Positions 7,292-16,362 are shown, numbered from the stretch's first letter. The stretch is 64,000 nucleotides of DNA from Methylomonas fluvii (GCF_014850975.1 NZ_JACXST010000001.1:248001-312000), one strand, 5' to 3'. The notes: generated by a model from the letters alone, not told the origin. Numbers and translations are program-made.

Positions 7292-7675
7292 TCACAAATT
7301 CGTTGGATATAATCTCACAGTGTCGGCTTTGCCTTGAACCCACCCATGAATATCACTTGGCATACCATTTACATCTAACAAAATAATACTTTCTGCCAAT
7401 TTAATTACAAGACACCCATCGCCTTCATATGAAACCACTTCTGCAACAAAGGAAAATCCATTATTATCTAACGCTATCCCACTAGTTTTATTATTTGAAA
7501 TTGATAGAGTCACTCCCCACTGCAAAGTGTCCTCAACATCTATCTCGACATCGATTAATTGTCCTGCCGCCAACAATTCACCCTCCCAAATACCTCTTCC
7601 AACTCCAACAGGAGTTTCAAACTTGATGTTTTTTTTACCTTTAGATGAATCAATGTTTATTATCTTGATAATCAT
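7292..7675 (-). CDS. Putative immunity protein for the orphan tip at 7678
   Basis: This 127-residue protein is probably all-beta, with repeated short strands (IIKIINID, IKFETPVG, VEIDVED, GVTLSISN, CLVIKLAESIILLD). I do not recognise the family. It starts 2 bp after the stop of the toxin-tip frame at 7678. That translational coupling is the standard sign of a cognate immunity gene. A high content of acidic residues fits binding to a basic nuclease-like tip. The function is inferred from position only. Confidence 0.6.
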   Translation of the reverse strand: MIIKIINIDSSKGKKNIKFETPVGVGRGIWEGELLAAGQLIDVEIDVEDTLQWGVTLSISNNKTSGIALDNNGFSFVAEVVSYEGDGCLVIKLAESIILLDVNGMPSDIHGWVQGKADTVRLYPTNL

Positions 7676-7677
7676 AA

Positions 7678-8565
7678 TTAATTCTTAGGAAGTGGGACGC
7701 GAACAACTTTGTTATCTACATTCATAACATTACTTACAGAATCAAATGTCCATGTTTCTTCGTGATAATGATGTTTGGTTGGAGTGCTATTCATTTCATG
7801 AGAACCATATCGAATACTCCGTTTCCCATCAGCTGAAACAATACGGTCAGGATCAGGTAATCCCGTTCTAGGGTGTATATTTGAGTGAGGTCCAGGCCCT
7901 AGGAACTCATCCCACTTATCAACTGCGTTCTCGGGTTTTACGGGCTTACTTGCGTAAACTTCTTTGTGATACCCCTTTGCTGGCAAACTATTTGTAGTTT
8001 CCGAACACGTCAATCCCAAAGGATCAATCCAATTCACCGGATTCGGTACGTATTGGTATAGGTTATTCCCACCCAATAGCCCTATCGGGTCCTGATGAAT
8101 AAACCTCCCTGCATTAGGATCGTAATAGCGATTCAGGTTGTAATGCAAACCGGTTTCTTGGTCGTAATACTGGCCTTGGAAACGTAGTGGGTTGTCGATG
8201 GCTTCGACGTCGGCCAGGGCCAGATTGCCGTAGGCGCGGTAGCGGGCGGACCAGACGATTCTGCCATCGGTATCGGTCAGCTCCCTGGGCGTGCCGAGAT
8301 GGTCCAGGTGGTAGTGGTAGGTGGTGCCGCTGGCTTGGCTGTTGTCTTGTTCGTACAGCGCCAAGGGCCGGAAGCTGCCGGGTTCGAACAGGTAGGTGCG
8401 GCTGCACTGGCTATCGATTTCCGCCAGCAGGCGCGGGCCGTCGTATTGAAAGCGGGTTTCGCCTTGCGCGGTGTGTTTGGCGATGCGCCGGCCCAGGGCG
8501 TCGTAGCGGTATTCGCTGATTCCTTGCGGCGTTTCGGCGCGAATCAGGCGGCTGTCGCTATCATA
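7678..8565 (-). pseudogene. Orphan Rhs C-terminal fragment with toxin tip
   Basis: An open stretch encodes the last part of the Rhs core, nearly identical to the intact rhs: LYEQDNSQASG, HLDHLGTPRELTD, GRFIHQDPIGL and WIDPLGL. It is followed by a distinct tip of about 110 residues. The tip has a conserved-looking block, DKWDEFLGPGP..NIHPRTG, IVSADGKRSIRYG, TKHHYHEETW, and ends VRVPLPKN. The His-rich centre would suit a metal-dependent nuclease, but this is unproven. No upstream start fits: a one-base loss near 8566 breaks the frame, and core homology stops near 8635. The fragment is therefore a displaced cassette, silent unless recombined onto the full gene. Confidence 0.75.
8124..8560 (-). 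repeat. Direct repeat of rhs core 3' segment, copy 1
   Basis: This segment is almost identical, base for base, to 9984-10420 inside the intact rhs. It covers the codons from about SEYRYDALGRR to YNLNRYYDPN. Only scattered differences are visible, for example near 8473, 8496 and 8552. Recombination between the two copies would swap the tip at 9472-9865 for the orphan tip at 7678-8010 and delete the DNA between. Confidence 0.9.
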
Positions 8566-8635
8566 TGGTAGCGAATGAGATTTGGCCGGCCTTAATTTGT
8601 CCCGCCGTTCCGAGCGTTTCTTCGATCAGGTTGCT
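8566..8635 (-). pseudogene. Rhs core fragment upstream of the orphan tip (scar 5)
   Basis: This is a degenerate continuation of the core homology above 8566, with indels relative to 10430-10484. It ends at the same GNLIEE codons as the other scars. Immediately upstream lies the 3' end of the immunity gene at 8652. Confidence 0.65.
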
Positions 8636-8651
8636 GTCCCGGAATAATTGG

Positions 8652-9467
8652 CTAGTTGATATACTGCTTCAGCTCTTTGTAATGCCCGAACCAATACATA
8701 AAGTTATCTCGATTCACTCCATCTTTTCCTGTCCAAAAATCCACGGGGTATTTCCAATCCGAACTACGTGTCTTTCTAGGAGCCAAACTTATATTCACAT
8801 ATCTATGCAACAGTCCTTCGTGACTTGGTGTTTGCAAAACGCCACAATAGCCAAGTGTTTCGAGGAGAACTTTTATCTGCTCCTTGGTCGCTTTAAAAGA
8901 TAGAATACTTTTTAATTGCTTTTGAAGAGTTGAAATTGTAGTTAATTGATCTGCCCGTCTGATTGCCTGCAAAATGCTTCCAAATATTTCGAAATCCAAA
9001 GTATTTGGATATACATCAGACAACTTTTGATGCTGCAAAAGAAAAAAACTAATCTCAGCTGGACTTCCAGAAAATAGTCCACCACAAAAAAAGCGCAAAT
9101 TGTTAAGCGCGGAAAGATCTACAACCCTTTGCTTTGGATAGGAGCACAATTTGCAATAGTGCCCATCCAGCATGTCAAATTCGTGATGCGGAAATGACTG
9201 CATGATTGCATATGCTGCCAATCCACTCCGATAATCAAGTCTGTTGATACTAAGACTAGCCAAAAAAAGATTTGTAAAATGTTCCTTGCGGCAATCGGAA
9301 AAAATCTCAAAGCAAGCCCTGACGGCTTCGTCATGGTTAATATTCTCCTTATCGAACATTAGCCCTTTATCCTTTGCATATATGAAATCAGCTTGCAAAG
9401 TATCTTCCGGGCGAGTCAGATTATACTTGCGCAATATCTGGAGTGCTTTTTCATCTACTTCATTCAT
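8652..9467 (-). CDS. Putative immunity protein for the intact Rhs tip
   Basis: This 271-residue, mostly helical protein starts MNEVDEKALQILRKYN, four bases after the rhs stop. The open frame extends 5 codons upstream to a GTG that overlaps rhs, but the ATG at 9467 is preferred. I do not recognise a family. A HYCKLC segment could bind metal. Its position directly behind the rhs tip makes it the likely cognate immunity gene, which should neutralise the putative nuclease tip in the cytoplasm. No signal peptide or membrane segment is seen. Confidence 0.6.
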   Translation of the reverse strand: MNEVDEKALQILRKYNLTRPEDTLQADFIYAKDKGLMFDKENINHDEAVRACFEIFSDCRKEHFTNLFLASLSINRLDYRSGLAAYAIMQSFPHHEFDMLDGHYCKLCSYPKQRVVDLSALNNLRFFCGGLFSGSPAEISFFLLQHQKLSDVYPNTLDFEIFGSILQAIRRADQLTTISTLQKQLKSILSFKATKEQIKVLLETLGYCGVLQTPSHEGLLHRYVNISLAPRKTRSSDWKYPVDFWTGKDGVNRDNFMYWFGHYKELKQYIN

Positions 9468-9471
9468 ACAA

Positions 9472-12400
9472 CTACGCCCCACATTCGGTCTTTATTGGTT
9501 TAAGGTCGCTCACGCGATTAACTCCATTTTCTTTTAGATGAGCGTCTGCCGTGTCCATTCTAAGGCGACCTTGTACCGAGTTTTGTTTAACTTCAGATAT
9601 GCCATTAATTTTATTACCCCTCACGTTCGGACTTCCTCGGCCTAATAATTCATTTTCTGCGATACCGCGTTGCTCAATGCCTCTAACCGTATCATAAGGC
9701 GTTCCATTTGGCGTAACCTGTGATATTTTGTCTCCTGCACCAAATCTCATCCCATCCGCGCCTTTGGTTCTGGAATGGCGCCCCATCACATCTGCCAGAG
9801 TCTCATTATCAGAGGCACGGCCATGGTAATAAACTTCTCCATTAGAGTTTGTTAAAAAATAATTCCAATCTAAACCCAAAGGATCAATCCAATTAAGCGG
9901 ATTTTGCACATATTGGTATAGGTTATTCCCGCCTTCCAACCCAATCGGATCCTGATGAATAAACCGCCCCGCATTCGGATCGTAATATCGATTCAGGTTG
10001 TAGTGCAAACCGGTTTCTTGGTCGTAATACTGGCCTTGGAAACGTAGTGGGTTGTCGATGGCTTCGACGTCGGCCAGGGCCAGATTGCCGTAGGCGCGGT
10101 AGCGGGCGGACCAGACGATTCTGCCATCGGTATCGGTCAGCTCCCTGGGCGTGCCGAGATGGTCCAGGTGGTAGTGGTAGGTGGTGCCGCTGGCTTGGCT
10201 GTTGTCTTGTTCGTACAGCGCCAAGGGCCGGAAGCTGCCGGGTTCGAACAGGTAGGTGCGGCTGCACTGGCTATCGATTTCCGCCAGCAGGCGCGGGCCG
10301 TCGTATTGAAAGCGGGTTTCGCCTTGCGCGGTATGCTTGGCGATGCGCCGGCCCAAGGCGTCGTAGCGGTATTCGCTGATTCCTTGCGGCGTTTCGGCGC
10401 GAATCAGGCGGTTGTCGCTATCGTACTGGTAGCGGGTGACGATATGGCCGGCCTTGCCGCGTTTTTCTTCGATCAGGTTGCCGGCGGCGTCGTAGCTGTA
10501 GTGGCGGTCGCCCATCATCAGCAAGCGGTCGCCTTCGACGAGGCCGGCTTCGGCGCTGGCGCCCAATAGGTTGCCGGCCGGGTCGTGGACGAAGCTTTCC
10601 GGGCTGAGGCCTTCGCTGCGGATCAGGCGAGCGGCGGGGTCGTAGTGGTATTGGCTGCGGCCTTGGCGCAGGTCATCCAGTTCGCGCAGTTTGCCGGCCG
10701 TATCGTAGCTGTACTGGCGACCGATCAGCGGCGCTTGGCCTTTGCCGGCGACGCGTTGCCGCAATAGGCGGCCCAGCGGATCGTAGTCGTAGTCGGTGTT
10801 GAGTAGGCCTTGGCTGCGGCCAATTTCCCGGCCCAGGTCGTCGTAGCGGTGGCTGGTGAGGGTTTGGCCGTCGAGTTCGATGCTATCCAGGTAGCGCTCG
10901 CCGAAACGGTAGTCGATGCGGTGCCGGTTCGGGGTTTCCGTGTGGATGCGTCGGCCCAGCAGGTCGTATTTGTGGCGGACGATGGCGCCGTTCTGATTTT
11001 CCTGGTTGATCTGGCCCAGGGCGTTGTAGCCTAGCAGCACCAGGCTGTCGGCATTTTTCGCCAGTTGTAAGCGGCCCAACGGATCGTAGCCGTATTGGCT
11101 CAGGCTGCCGTCGGCGGCGTGTTTTTTCAGTAAGCGGCCGAGGCGGTCGCGTTCGAAGCGGGTGACGTTCCAATCGCCGTCGGCGCCGGGTTGCAGGTAG
11201 GCTTCCAGCGCGCCGGCGGCGTTGTAGCGGTAGCGTTGGATGCGGCCGTCGAAGCCGATTTCTTCGATGAGATTTTCGTCGCGGTCGTAGTTAAGGCTGT
11301 AGGTTTCGCCTTTCGGGTTGATCAGGCCGATCAGGTTGCGTTCGCTGTCATAGCGATACCGCATTTCGTGGCCCAGCGGATCGATGCGGGCGGTGGGTTG
11401 GGACAGGCCGTCGTCGTAGCGGTATTCGGTGGTGTGGCCCAGGCCGTCGATGTAGTGGGTCAGCAGGCCGGCGGCGTTGTAGCGCAGTTGCACGGTGCTG
11501 CCGTCCGCGTGTTGTACCGCAGTCACGCGGCCGGCCGCGTCGTAGCCGTAACGGGTGGTGCGTTTGTCTTGATCGACGATGGCGACGATACGCTCGTCAT
11601 CGTCGTATTGGTAGCGGGTCTTGATGCCGTCGAAGCCGATCTCGCCGACCAGGCGTAATTGCTCGTCCCACAACAGCGAGCGGGTTCGGCCCAGTGCATC
11701 AGTGATGCGCACCGGCACGCCTTGGGCGTTGTATTGGTATTGGGTGACCGCGCCGTTGGCGGCGACGGTTTCTTCCAGACGGCCGCCTGCGTCGTAGCGG
11801 CGCAGCCAGCGCTGATCCAATGCATCGATCAGTTCGACCGGACGGCCTTGTTTGTCGTATTTGACGCGTTGGCTAAAGCCCAGCGCATCGGACACGCCGA
11901 CCAAGCGGCCTTCCTGGTCGTAGCTAAAGCGGGTGACGCCGCCGTCCGGTGCCACGGTTTGCGCCAGTTGATTGTCGGCGTTGTAGCTGTGGCGGGTTTC
12001 CCGGCCTTCCGGGCTGCGCTCGGAAAGCAACAGGCCTTGCGGATCGTGGCGATACACTGCGACGCCGCCGCGCGAATCGATGGCATGGCTGACGCCGTCC
12101 GGCAACCATTCGAAGCGGTAATCGTAAACGCCGTTATCGCCCCAGTTGTGCAGACATTTGCCTTGCGGCGTGTCTTGATCCCATTCGAAGTAAAAGTTAA
12201 AGCCGCTGGGCAGGGTGCGGCGGGCGATGACATGGTTGCGATAAGCGTAGCTTTCGCCTTGATCGAGGCGGTCGTGAGCGCCGATTAAGTCACCTTCGTC
12301 GCTATAAAGATAATTTACCAACGGGTCGCCGGCCGCTTCGAATCCGCTCCCTTGTCGTTTGCCGGGACGAATAGAAACGATGCGCCGGCCTTGGCGTTCC

Positions 12401-13908
12401 AGCAGTAAATGCTTGTTCCAACTGGCGGAGATGCGTTCGACGTCGCCGTTGGCGTCGCGATGAAAATACAGACTTTGACCCTGGCTGTTGTGCCAGGCCC
12501 GCAAAGGGCAACGGCCAGACCGACCGGTGAAGGTTTTCGCCAATCCGCTAGGTTCGACGATGCGATACTGGCCGCTTTCCCGGTACAAGCGAACTTGTTC
12601 CGGTAGATTAATGCTATGGGCTCCGGGCTTGGGCAAGGGCAAATCGATACGCTGACCATCGGCATTGCAGAACGTCACGCGCTCGCCGATTTCCAGCCAC
12701 TCGTCCAACGGCGTCAGCCAGCCGTAGCCCAATTGGTGATCGACATCGGATTGGCTGCTACGGTAATAACGCCGCCAAGGCAAGGGCAATGGGCCATCCC
12801 AAGTAAAGTCGATTTTTTCCAGCATTTCCTCGCCGGTAAGCATGCTGATCGGCTCACCGGCGGTTTTGCAATCCTTACCCGGACATGCGGTTTGTTTAGA
12901 GGTGGAGGCCCCGCCGGCGGCTTCACCCTCCGCCGCCGCACCCGCCGGCGCTTTACCGGATGCCGTTTTGCCGGTTGCTTGCGATGGCGTTACCGCTTCC
13001 GAGGCGGCTCCCGATTCGCGGGCCAAGCCTTTTTTTCCGCGTAGCGAGCGCACTTTTGCTAACAGCGCGACAAAGGCCGCGACACCGATCACCGCGATGG
13101 CGTCCGCCAGGTGCGTGGCGGCTTCGTCGAGATCTTGTTCGTTACCGGCGGTGGCTGTGATCGCCAAAAATTCGCCCAGGTCGCGGGCGACGCCGAATAC
13201 CGCCAGTCCGAACATCAGGATGCCGCCCACCAACATCAGAATATCGACGATTTCGCCAACGCCAAACACATGGGCGCCCGCCCAAATCACCAATGTTGCG
13301 GCCATGATCGCCAAGCTTTCCGGACTGAGCAGCGCTTCAAACTCGCGGCGCATACTGCCAGACAGTTTCGGCGCGGTTAAACGCAGGGCTTCGGAGAATT
13401 TGCGTTCCAGCGTCCAGCTCCCCACCGTTTCCATCGGTATCGGCATAGGCATGTTAGGTGCGGGAGTCGATTGGACTGCGCTACTACTGGCACTTGCGGG
13501 TGGCGGCATCGGTGCAGCAACTTGCGCTTTATCCCCTTTCAGCAGATAAAACCAGGTGTCTTTACCGACGATACCGTCAGCGTTAATGCCGACGCTTTTT
13601 TGATACTGGCGCACGGCATTCGCGGTAGCCTGAGCAAATCGCCCATCAAGGACCAAGTTTGGCGATGGGCTAAGACAGGCGTTAAGTAGGCTTTGCAACT
13701 GCCGAACCTCGGCACCTTGCGAGCCGGGCTTTAATATCGGCAGACCGCTACGAGTCGGAACTATGCGCGGCGCGGCCTTGGCCGGTTGGCCGGGTAATAC
13801 GCCTATGGGGGTCGGCCGTGGCGAAGAATCGCGGATCGTCGTGCCGGCATCGATGTTGCGTGGCCGGATCTCGGAGCCCGTTGGCCTGGGATCTTTCCAT
13901 CCGGCCAT
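9472..13908 (-). CDS. rhs: Rhs polymorphic toxin, T6SS spike cargo
   Basis: This 1478-residue effector contains the following in order. Residues 1-50 are proline-rich. Residues 55-122 form a PG_binding_1-like domain (LKPGSQGAEVRQLQSLL; DGIVGKDTWFYLL). Two or three hydrophobic segments follow (about 199-242 and 266-286). An Ala/Gly linker leads to a DUF6531-type start of the Rhs cage (AGEPISMLTGE), then many YD repeats, the core end GRFIHQDPIGLEGGNN..WIDPLGL, and a tip of about 131 residues. The tip begins YFLTNSNGEVYYHGRASDN, which fits a GIY-YIG/URI-like nuclease (inference). The start ATG follows GGAGGC. No Eag chaperone gene is adjacent. VgrG and PAAR lie directly upstream. The 3' core is duplicated at 8124-8560. 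Confidence 0.9.
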   Translation of the reverse strand: MAGWKDPRPTGSEIRPRNIDAGTTIRDSSPRPTPIGVLPGQPAKAAPRIVPTRSGLPILKPGSQGAEVRQLQSLLNACLSPSPNLVLDGRFAQATANAVRQYQKSVGINADGIVGKDTWFYLLKGDKAQVAAPMPPPASASSSAVQSTPAPNMPMPIPMETVGSWTLERKFSEALRLTAPKLSGSMRREFEALLSPESLAIMAATLVIWAGAHVFGVGEIVDILMLVGGILMFGLAVFGVARDLGEFLAITATAGNEQDLDEAATHLADAIAVIGVAAFVALLAKVRSLRGKKGLARESGAASEAVTPSQATGKTASGKAPAGAAAEGEAAGGASTSKQTACPGKDCKTAGEPISMLTGEEMLEKIDFTWDGPLPLPWRRYYRSSQSDVDHQLGYGWLTPLDEWLEIGERVTFCNADGQRIDLPLPKPGAHSINLPEQVRLYRESGQYRIVEPSGLAKTFTGRSGRCPLRAWHNSQGQSLYFHRDANGDVERISASWNKHLLLERQGRRIVSIRPGKRQGSGFEAAGDPLVNYLYSDEGDLIGAHDRLDQGESYAYRNHVIARRTLPSGFNFYFEWDQDTPQGKCLHNWGDNGVYDYRFEWLPDGVSHAIDSRGGVAVYRHDPQGLLLSERSPEGRETRHSYNADNQLAQTVAPDGGVTRFSYDQEGRLVGVSDALGFSQRVKYDKQGRPVELIDALDQRWLRRYDAGGRLEETVAANGAVTQYQYNAQGVPVRITDALGRTRSLLWDEQLRLVGEIGFDGIKTRYQYDDDERIVAIVDQDKRTTRYGYDAAGRVTAVQHADGSTVQLRYNAAGLLTHYIDGLGHTTEYRYDDGLSQPTARIDPLGHEMRYRYDSERNLIGLINPKGETYSLNYDRDENLIEEIGFDGRIQRYRYNAAGALEAYLQPGADGDWNVTRFERDRLGRLLKKHAADGSLSQYGYDPLGRLQLAKNADSLVLLGYNALGQINQENQNGAIVRHKYDLLGRRIHTETPNRHRIDYRFGERYLDSIELDGQTLTSHRYDDLGREIGRSQGLLNTDYDYDPLGRLLRQRVAGKGQAPLIGRQYSYDTAGKLRELDDLRQGRSQYHYDPAARLIRSEGLSPESFVHDPAGNLLGASAEAGLVEGDRLLMMGDRHYSYDAAGNLIEEKRGKAGHIVTRYQYDSDNRLIRAETPQGISEYRYDALGRRIAKHTAQGETRFQYDGPRLLAEIDSQCSRTYLFEPGSFRPLALYEQDNSQASGTTYHYHLDHLGTPRELTDTDGRIVWSARYRAYGNLALADVEAIDNPLRFQGQYYDQETGLHYNLNRYYDPNAGRFIHQDPIGLEGGNNLYQYVQNPLNWIDPLGLDWNYFLTNSNGEVYYHGRASDNETLADVMGRHSRTKGADGMRFGAGDKISQVTPNGTPYDTVRGIEQRGIAENELLGRGSPNVRGNKINGISEVKQNSVQGRLRMDTADAHLKENGVNRVSDLKPIKTECGA
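9984..10420 (-). repeat. Direct repeat of rhs core 3' segment, copy 2
   Basis: This is the partner of the repeat at 8124-8560, inside the intact rhs gene. The identity ends downstream close to the DPIGL boundary, where the tips diverge. Upstream it ends near the codons that mark the edge of all the short scars. Confidence 0.9.
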
Positions 13909-14013
13909 CTATGCCTCCATCCAGGCACACGCTGTAGCCAGGATGGACGAATTGTCGTCGCGACCCAGCTCGACGCCGGCCCGGCGTCCTTTATCCCTGT
14001 TGTATTCCAGCAT
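13909..14013 (-). CDS. Possible 34-residue ORF between vgrG and rhs
   Basis: A short frame from an ATG at 14013 reads MLEYNRDKGRRAGVELG, continues NSSILATACAWMEA, and stops immediately before the rhs ATG. The rhs ribosome-binding site (GGAGGC) lies within its last codons, which would allow coupled translation. It matches no family I know. It could be a leader peptide or an accident of the spacer. Confidence 0.3.
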   Translation of the reverse strand: MLEYNRDKGRRAGVELGRDDNSSILATACAWMEA

Positions 14014-14059
14014 TATCCTTACTCTATCCGGTTGGTTTCGCGCGGCGGAAAAATGATCA

Positions 14060-16012
14060 TCAGTTGATCATCACCATCCCGCCTTTAAGGGTCAGCATGC
14101 CATCACCACTCACCGTGGTCTGCAAGCCCTTCAACTCGGCCTGGGTGTCTGCCTGGATTTTAACGGTCATGCCTTTGATCGTAACGCCACTGTTGTCGAT
14201 TTTGATGCTGTTGGAGCCCACTTTGAGCTCTATGGACTGCCCGGCTTCCTCGGAAATGCTGCCGGCACTGACCTTGATGGTCCGATTCCCCTGGCTGACG
14301 GTCAAACTGTCGTTGCCTTTATTGATTTCAACGGTGTGATTGCCAGTTTTGACCGTCAATTTATCATTGCCTTGATCCAGCGTGATGGTGCGGTGATTGT
14401 AGATGTCCACGGTTTGGTCGCCGGCATCTTTTTTCTCAAAGCCGATTTTTTGCACGTCGTTATTTTCAACGATGCGCGTAAAGTTTTTCTCGGCGTGCAT
14501 GTAGAGCTCTTCGTTACCTTTCTTGTCTTCGAAGCGAATTTCGTTGAAATTTTCAGCGGCCCCATTCGGCGTGCTGCGGGTTTTAATACCGCTTTGGGTT
14601 TTGTTGGCATCCAAAGCATACGGCGGCATTTGTTGGGCGTTATACACGCGCCCGGTGATGATAGGGTTATCCGGATTGCCTTCCAGAAAATCGACGATCA
14701 CTTCCTGGCCGACGCGCGGAATAAACATAGACCCCCAATTGTTGCCGGCCCATATTTGCGCAACCCGCACCCAAAATGAGCTATTTTCATTTTTTGTGCC
14801 GAGCCGATCCCAGTGAAATTGCACCTTAACCCGGCCATATTGATCGGTCAGGATTTCGTCGCCGCCGCCACCGACGACTATGGCGGTTTGCACACCCTGC
14901 ACTACCGGCACACGGGTGCGCCGAGGCGGACGGTAGGCGTATTCGGTACTGATAACGGAATAGGTACATTGAAACTCGTCCATGCCGCCCGCTTCGGCAA
15001 TACCGTAGTCGTTGTTTTGGATCTGGAATTGGGTGGATACCGTCAGATATTCACGGTTTTGATCGGCGCGCGGAAATTCCGACAAGGTGAATTTTTGTCC
15101 TACCGCCAGCGTGCGCACATTGCCGAGCGCAACGGTTTGCTCGTGCTCCGCGCGCAGTTCTTCCATGCGCAGGCGCGAGTAACGCTCACCCTCGCTGTCT
15201 ACTTTGAACTCCCCCGGGTAGTCGTAGACGGTTTTGCTGGCTTGAGCATGTTCGCCAGGCAGCTCTTTGACTTTGTCCAAAGGCGCGGTTGTCGCCTCGA
15301 AATCAAAATCCTTTAAGCGGTAACTGCCGGAACGAATTTGCCGTCCAAGCCGCCATTGGTAAAAATGTTCCTCGTCGCGCCCGCCCTGGTTTGCGGCAGG
15401 GTAGTATTTGACCGTGGCCGGTGTCGCAGCCGTCAACATGGTAATGTCGTCGCACAACACCAGCGAATGAATGCTGTCGGTATGCGTGAAGTAATAGTAG
15501 ATACCTTCTTCTTCGAGCAGCCGGCTAATAAAATTGAAGTCGGTTTCCCGGTACTGCACGCAAAAATCGCGGGGCTGGTAGGTGGTGGAAAACTTTGTGG
15601 TTACGTCGGTATAACCATGCTCGGCGAGGACAGCCTTGACCATGTCCGGTACATTTTTGGTTGCCGGCGCCGGCGATAAAACCCGGCAGTTACTGGCTTG
15701 CGTCAGTAACCACACTTTCGGATGTACGATAGCCCGGTAGAAATACAGGTCGCCGAGCATACCGAATTGGTTTATCTGCGTGACAATGCCGTTGAACGGC
15801 CGTAGCGCACCGTTGTCGAGTTGCAGTTTGACGGTAATGCTGGTGCCCAACACCGTTTGCAGATCAATATCGCCGTTCTCGCTCAGCAATTCCAACTCGT
15901 ACTCAAACAAACTGCTCAATTGTTCTTTACCAGTCATCCGATACAGCACGAAGGTATCCGCACCGGCGGCTGTCACCACCGAAGCGGTGCGAGATTCTTG
16001 AGAAAGTGGCAT
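14060..16012 (-). CDS. vgrG: VgrG (TssI), T6SS spike protein
   Basis: This 650-residue trimeric spike has the standard layout. The gp27-like region is at residues 1-370 (VLYRMTGKEQLSSLFEYELEL; EEEGIYYYFTH). The gp5/OB domain is near 385-480 (DQYGRVKVQFHWDR; VGQEVIVDFLEGNPDNPIITG). A C-terminal beta-helix needle follows, with repeats such as DQTVDIYNHRTITLDQGN, ending MLTLKGGMVMIN. No extra catalytic domain is fused, so it is a structural carrier. It sits between PAAR and rhs, which it presumably delivers. Confidence 0.95.
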   Translation of the reverse strand: MPLSQESRTASVVTAAGADTFVLYRMTGKEQLSSLFEYELELLSENGDIDLQTVLGTSITVKLQLDNGALRPFNGIVTQINQFGMLGDLYFYRAIVHPKVWLLTQASNCRVLSPAPATKNVPDMVKAVLAEHGYTDVTTKFSTTYQPRDFCVQYRETDFNFISRLLEEEGIYYYFTHTDSIHSLVLCDDITMLTAATPATVKYYPAANQGGRDEEHFYQWRLGRQIRSGSYRLKDFDFEATTAPLDKVKELPGEHAQASKTVYDYPGEFKVDSEGERYSRLRMEELRAEHEQTVALGNVRTLAVGQKFTLSEFPRADQNREYLTVSTQFQIQNNDYGIAEAGGMDEFQCTYSVISTEYAYRPPRRTRVPVVQGVQTAIVVGGGGDEILTDQYGRVKVQFHWDRLGTKNENSSFWVRVAQIWAGNNWGSMFIPRVGQEVIVDFLEGNPDNPIITGRVYNAQQMPPYALDANKTQSGIKTRSTPNGAAENFNEIRFEDKKGNEELYMHAEKNFTRIVENNDVQKIGFEKKDAGDQTVDIYNHRTITLDQGNDKLTVKTGNHTVEINKGNDSLTVSQGNRTIKVSAGSISEEAGQSIELKVGSNSIKIDNSGVTIKGMTVKIQADTQAELKGLQTTVSGDGMLTLKGGMVMIN

Positions 16013-16058
16013 GGTGAAATCCTAACGCTAAAACGATAATTTTGTGATAAAGCCGGCG

Positions 16059-16352
16059 TCAGCCACCGATCAGTACCGTAGGGTAACCAAGGACAATGGT
16101 GCCGCCGTGGGCGCACATATCGCCCATCCTGGCGGCCGGCATGTTGGCTATCAAAACCGTCGCCGAGCCTTTGGCAATAGTATCCGGCGGCCCAACGCAA
16201 GTCGCCATGTCGGTAGCGCGTGCTGCCGGCATTTTGCCTATCATCACCGTGGGCGCACCAGGAGGCAAAATCGGCCCCCCGACATGCGGCACGGGGCCGG
16301 TAAACATTGGACAAACATGCATATCAGTTATACGTGCAGCCGGCTGTCCCAT
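16059..16352 (-). CDS. PAAR-domain spike tip
   Basis: This 97-residue PAAR protein has the typical pattern ITDMHVCPM, HVGGPILPPGAPTV, KMPAARATDMATC, KGSATVLIANMPAARMGD, then a final HGG. It caps the VgrG needle and binds metal through the His/Cys positions. The frame is open upstream to 16409, but the ATG at 16352 follows a good AAGGAG site and avoids overlap with the upstream gene. No effector domain is fused. Confidence 0.92.
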   Translation of the reverse strand: MGQPAARITDMHVCPMFTGPVPHVGGPILPPGAPTVMIGKMPAARATDMATCVGPPDTIAKGSATVLIANMPAARMGDMCAHGGTIVLGYPTVLIGG

Positions 16353-16362
16353 CGCAATCTCC

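Noticed and set aside
12842-13549. A 235-codon plus-strand open frame across the 5' half of rhs
   Set aside because: It is antisense to the rhs N-terminal region, is composed of Ala/Pro/Ser low-complexity sequence, and reflects high-GC codon bias of the real gene.
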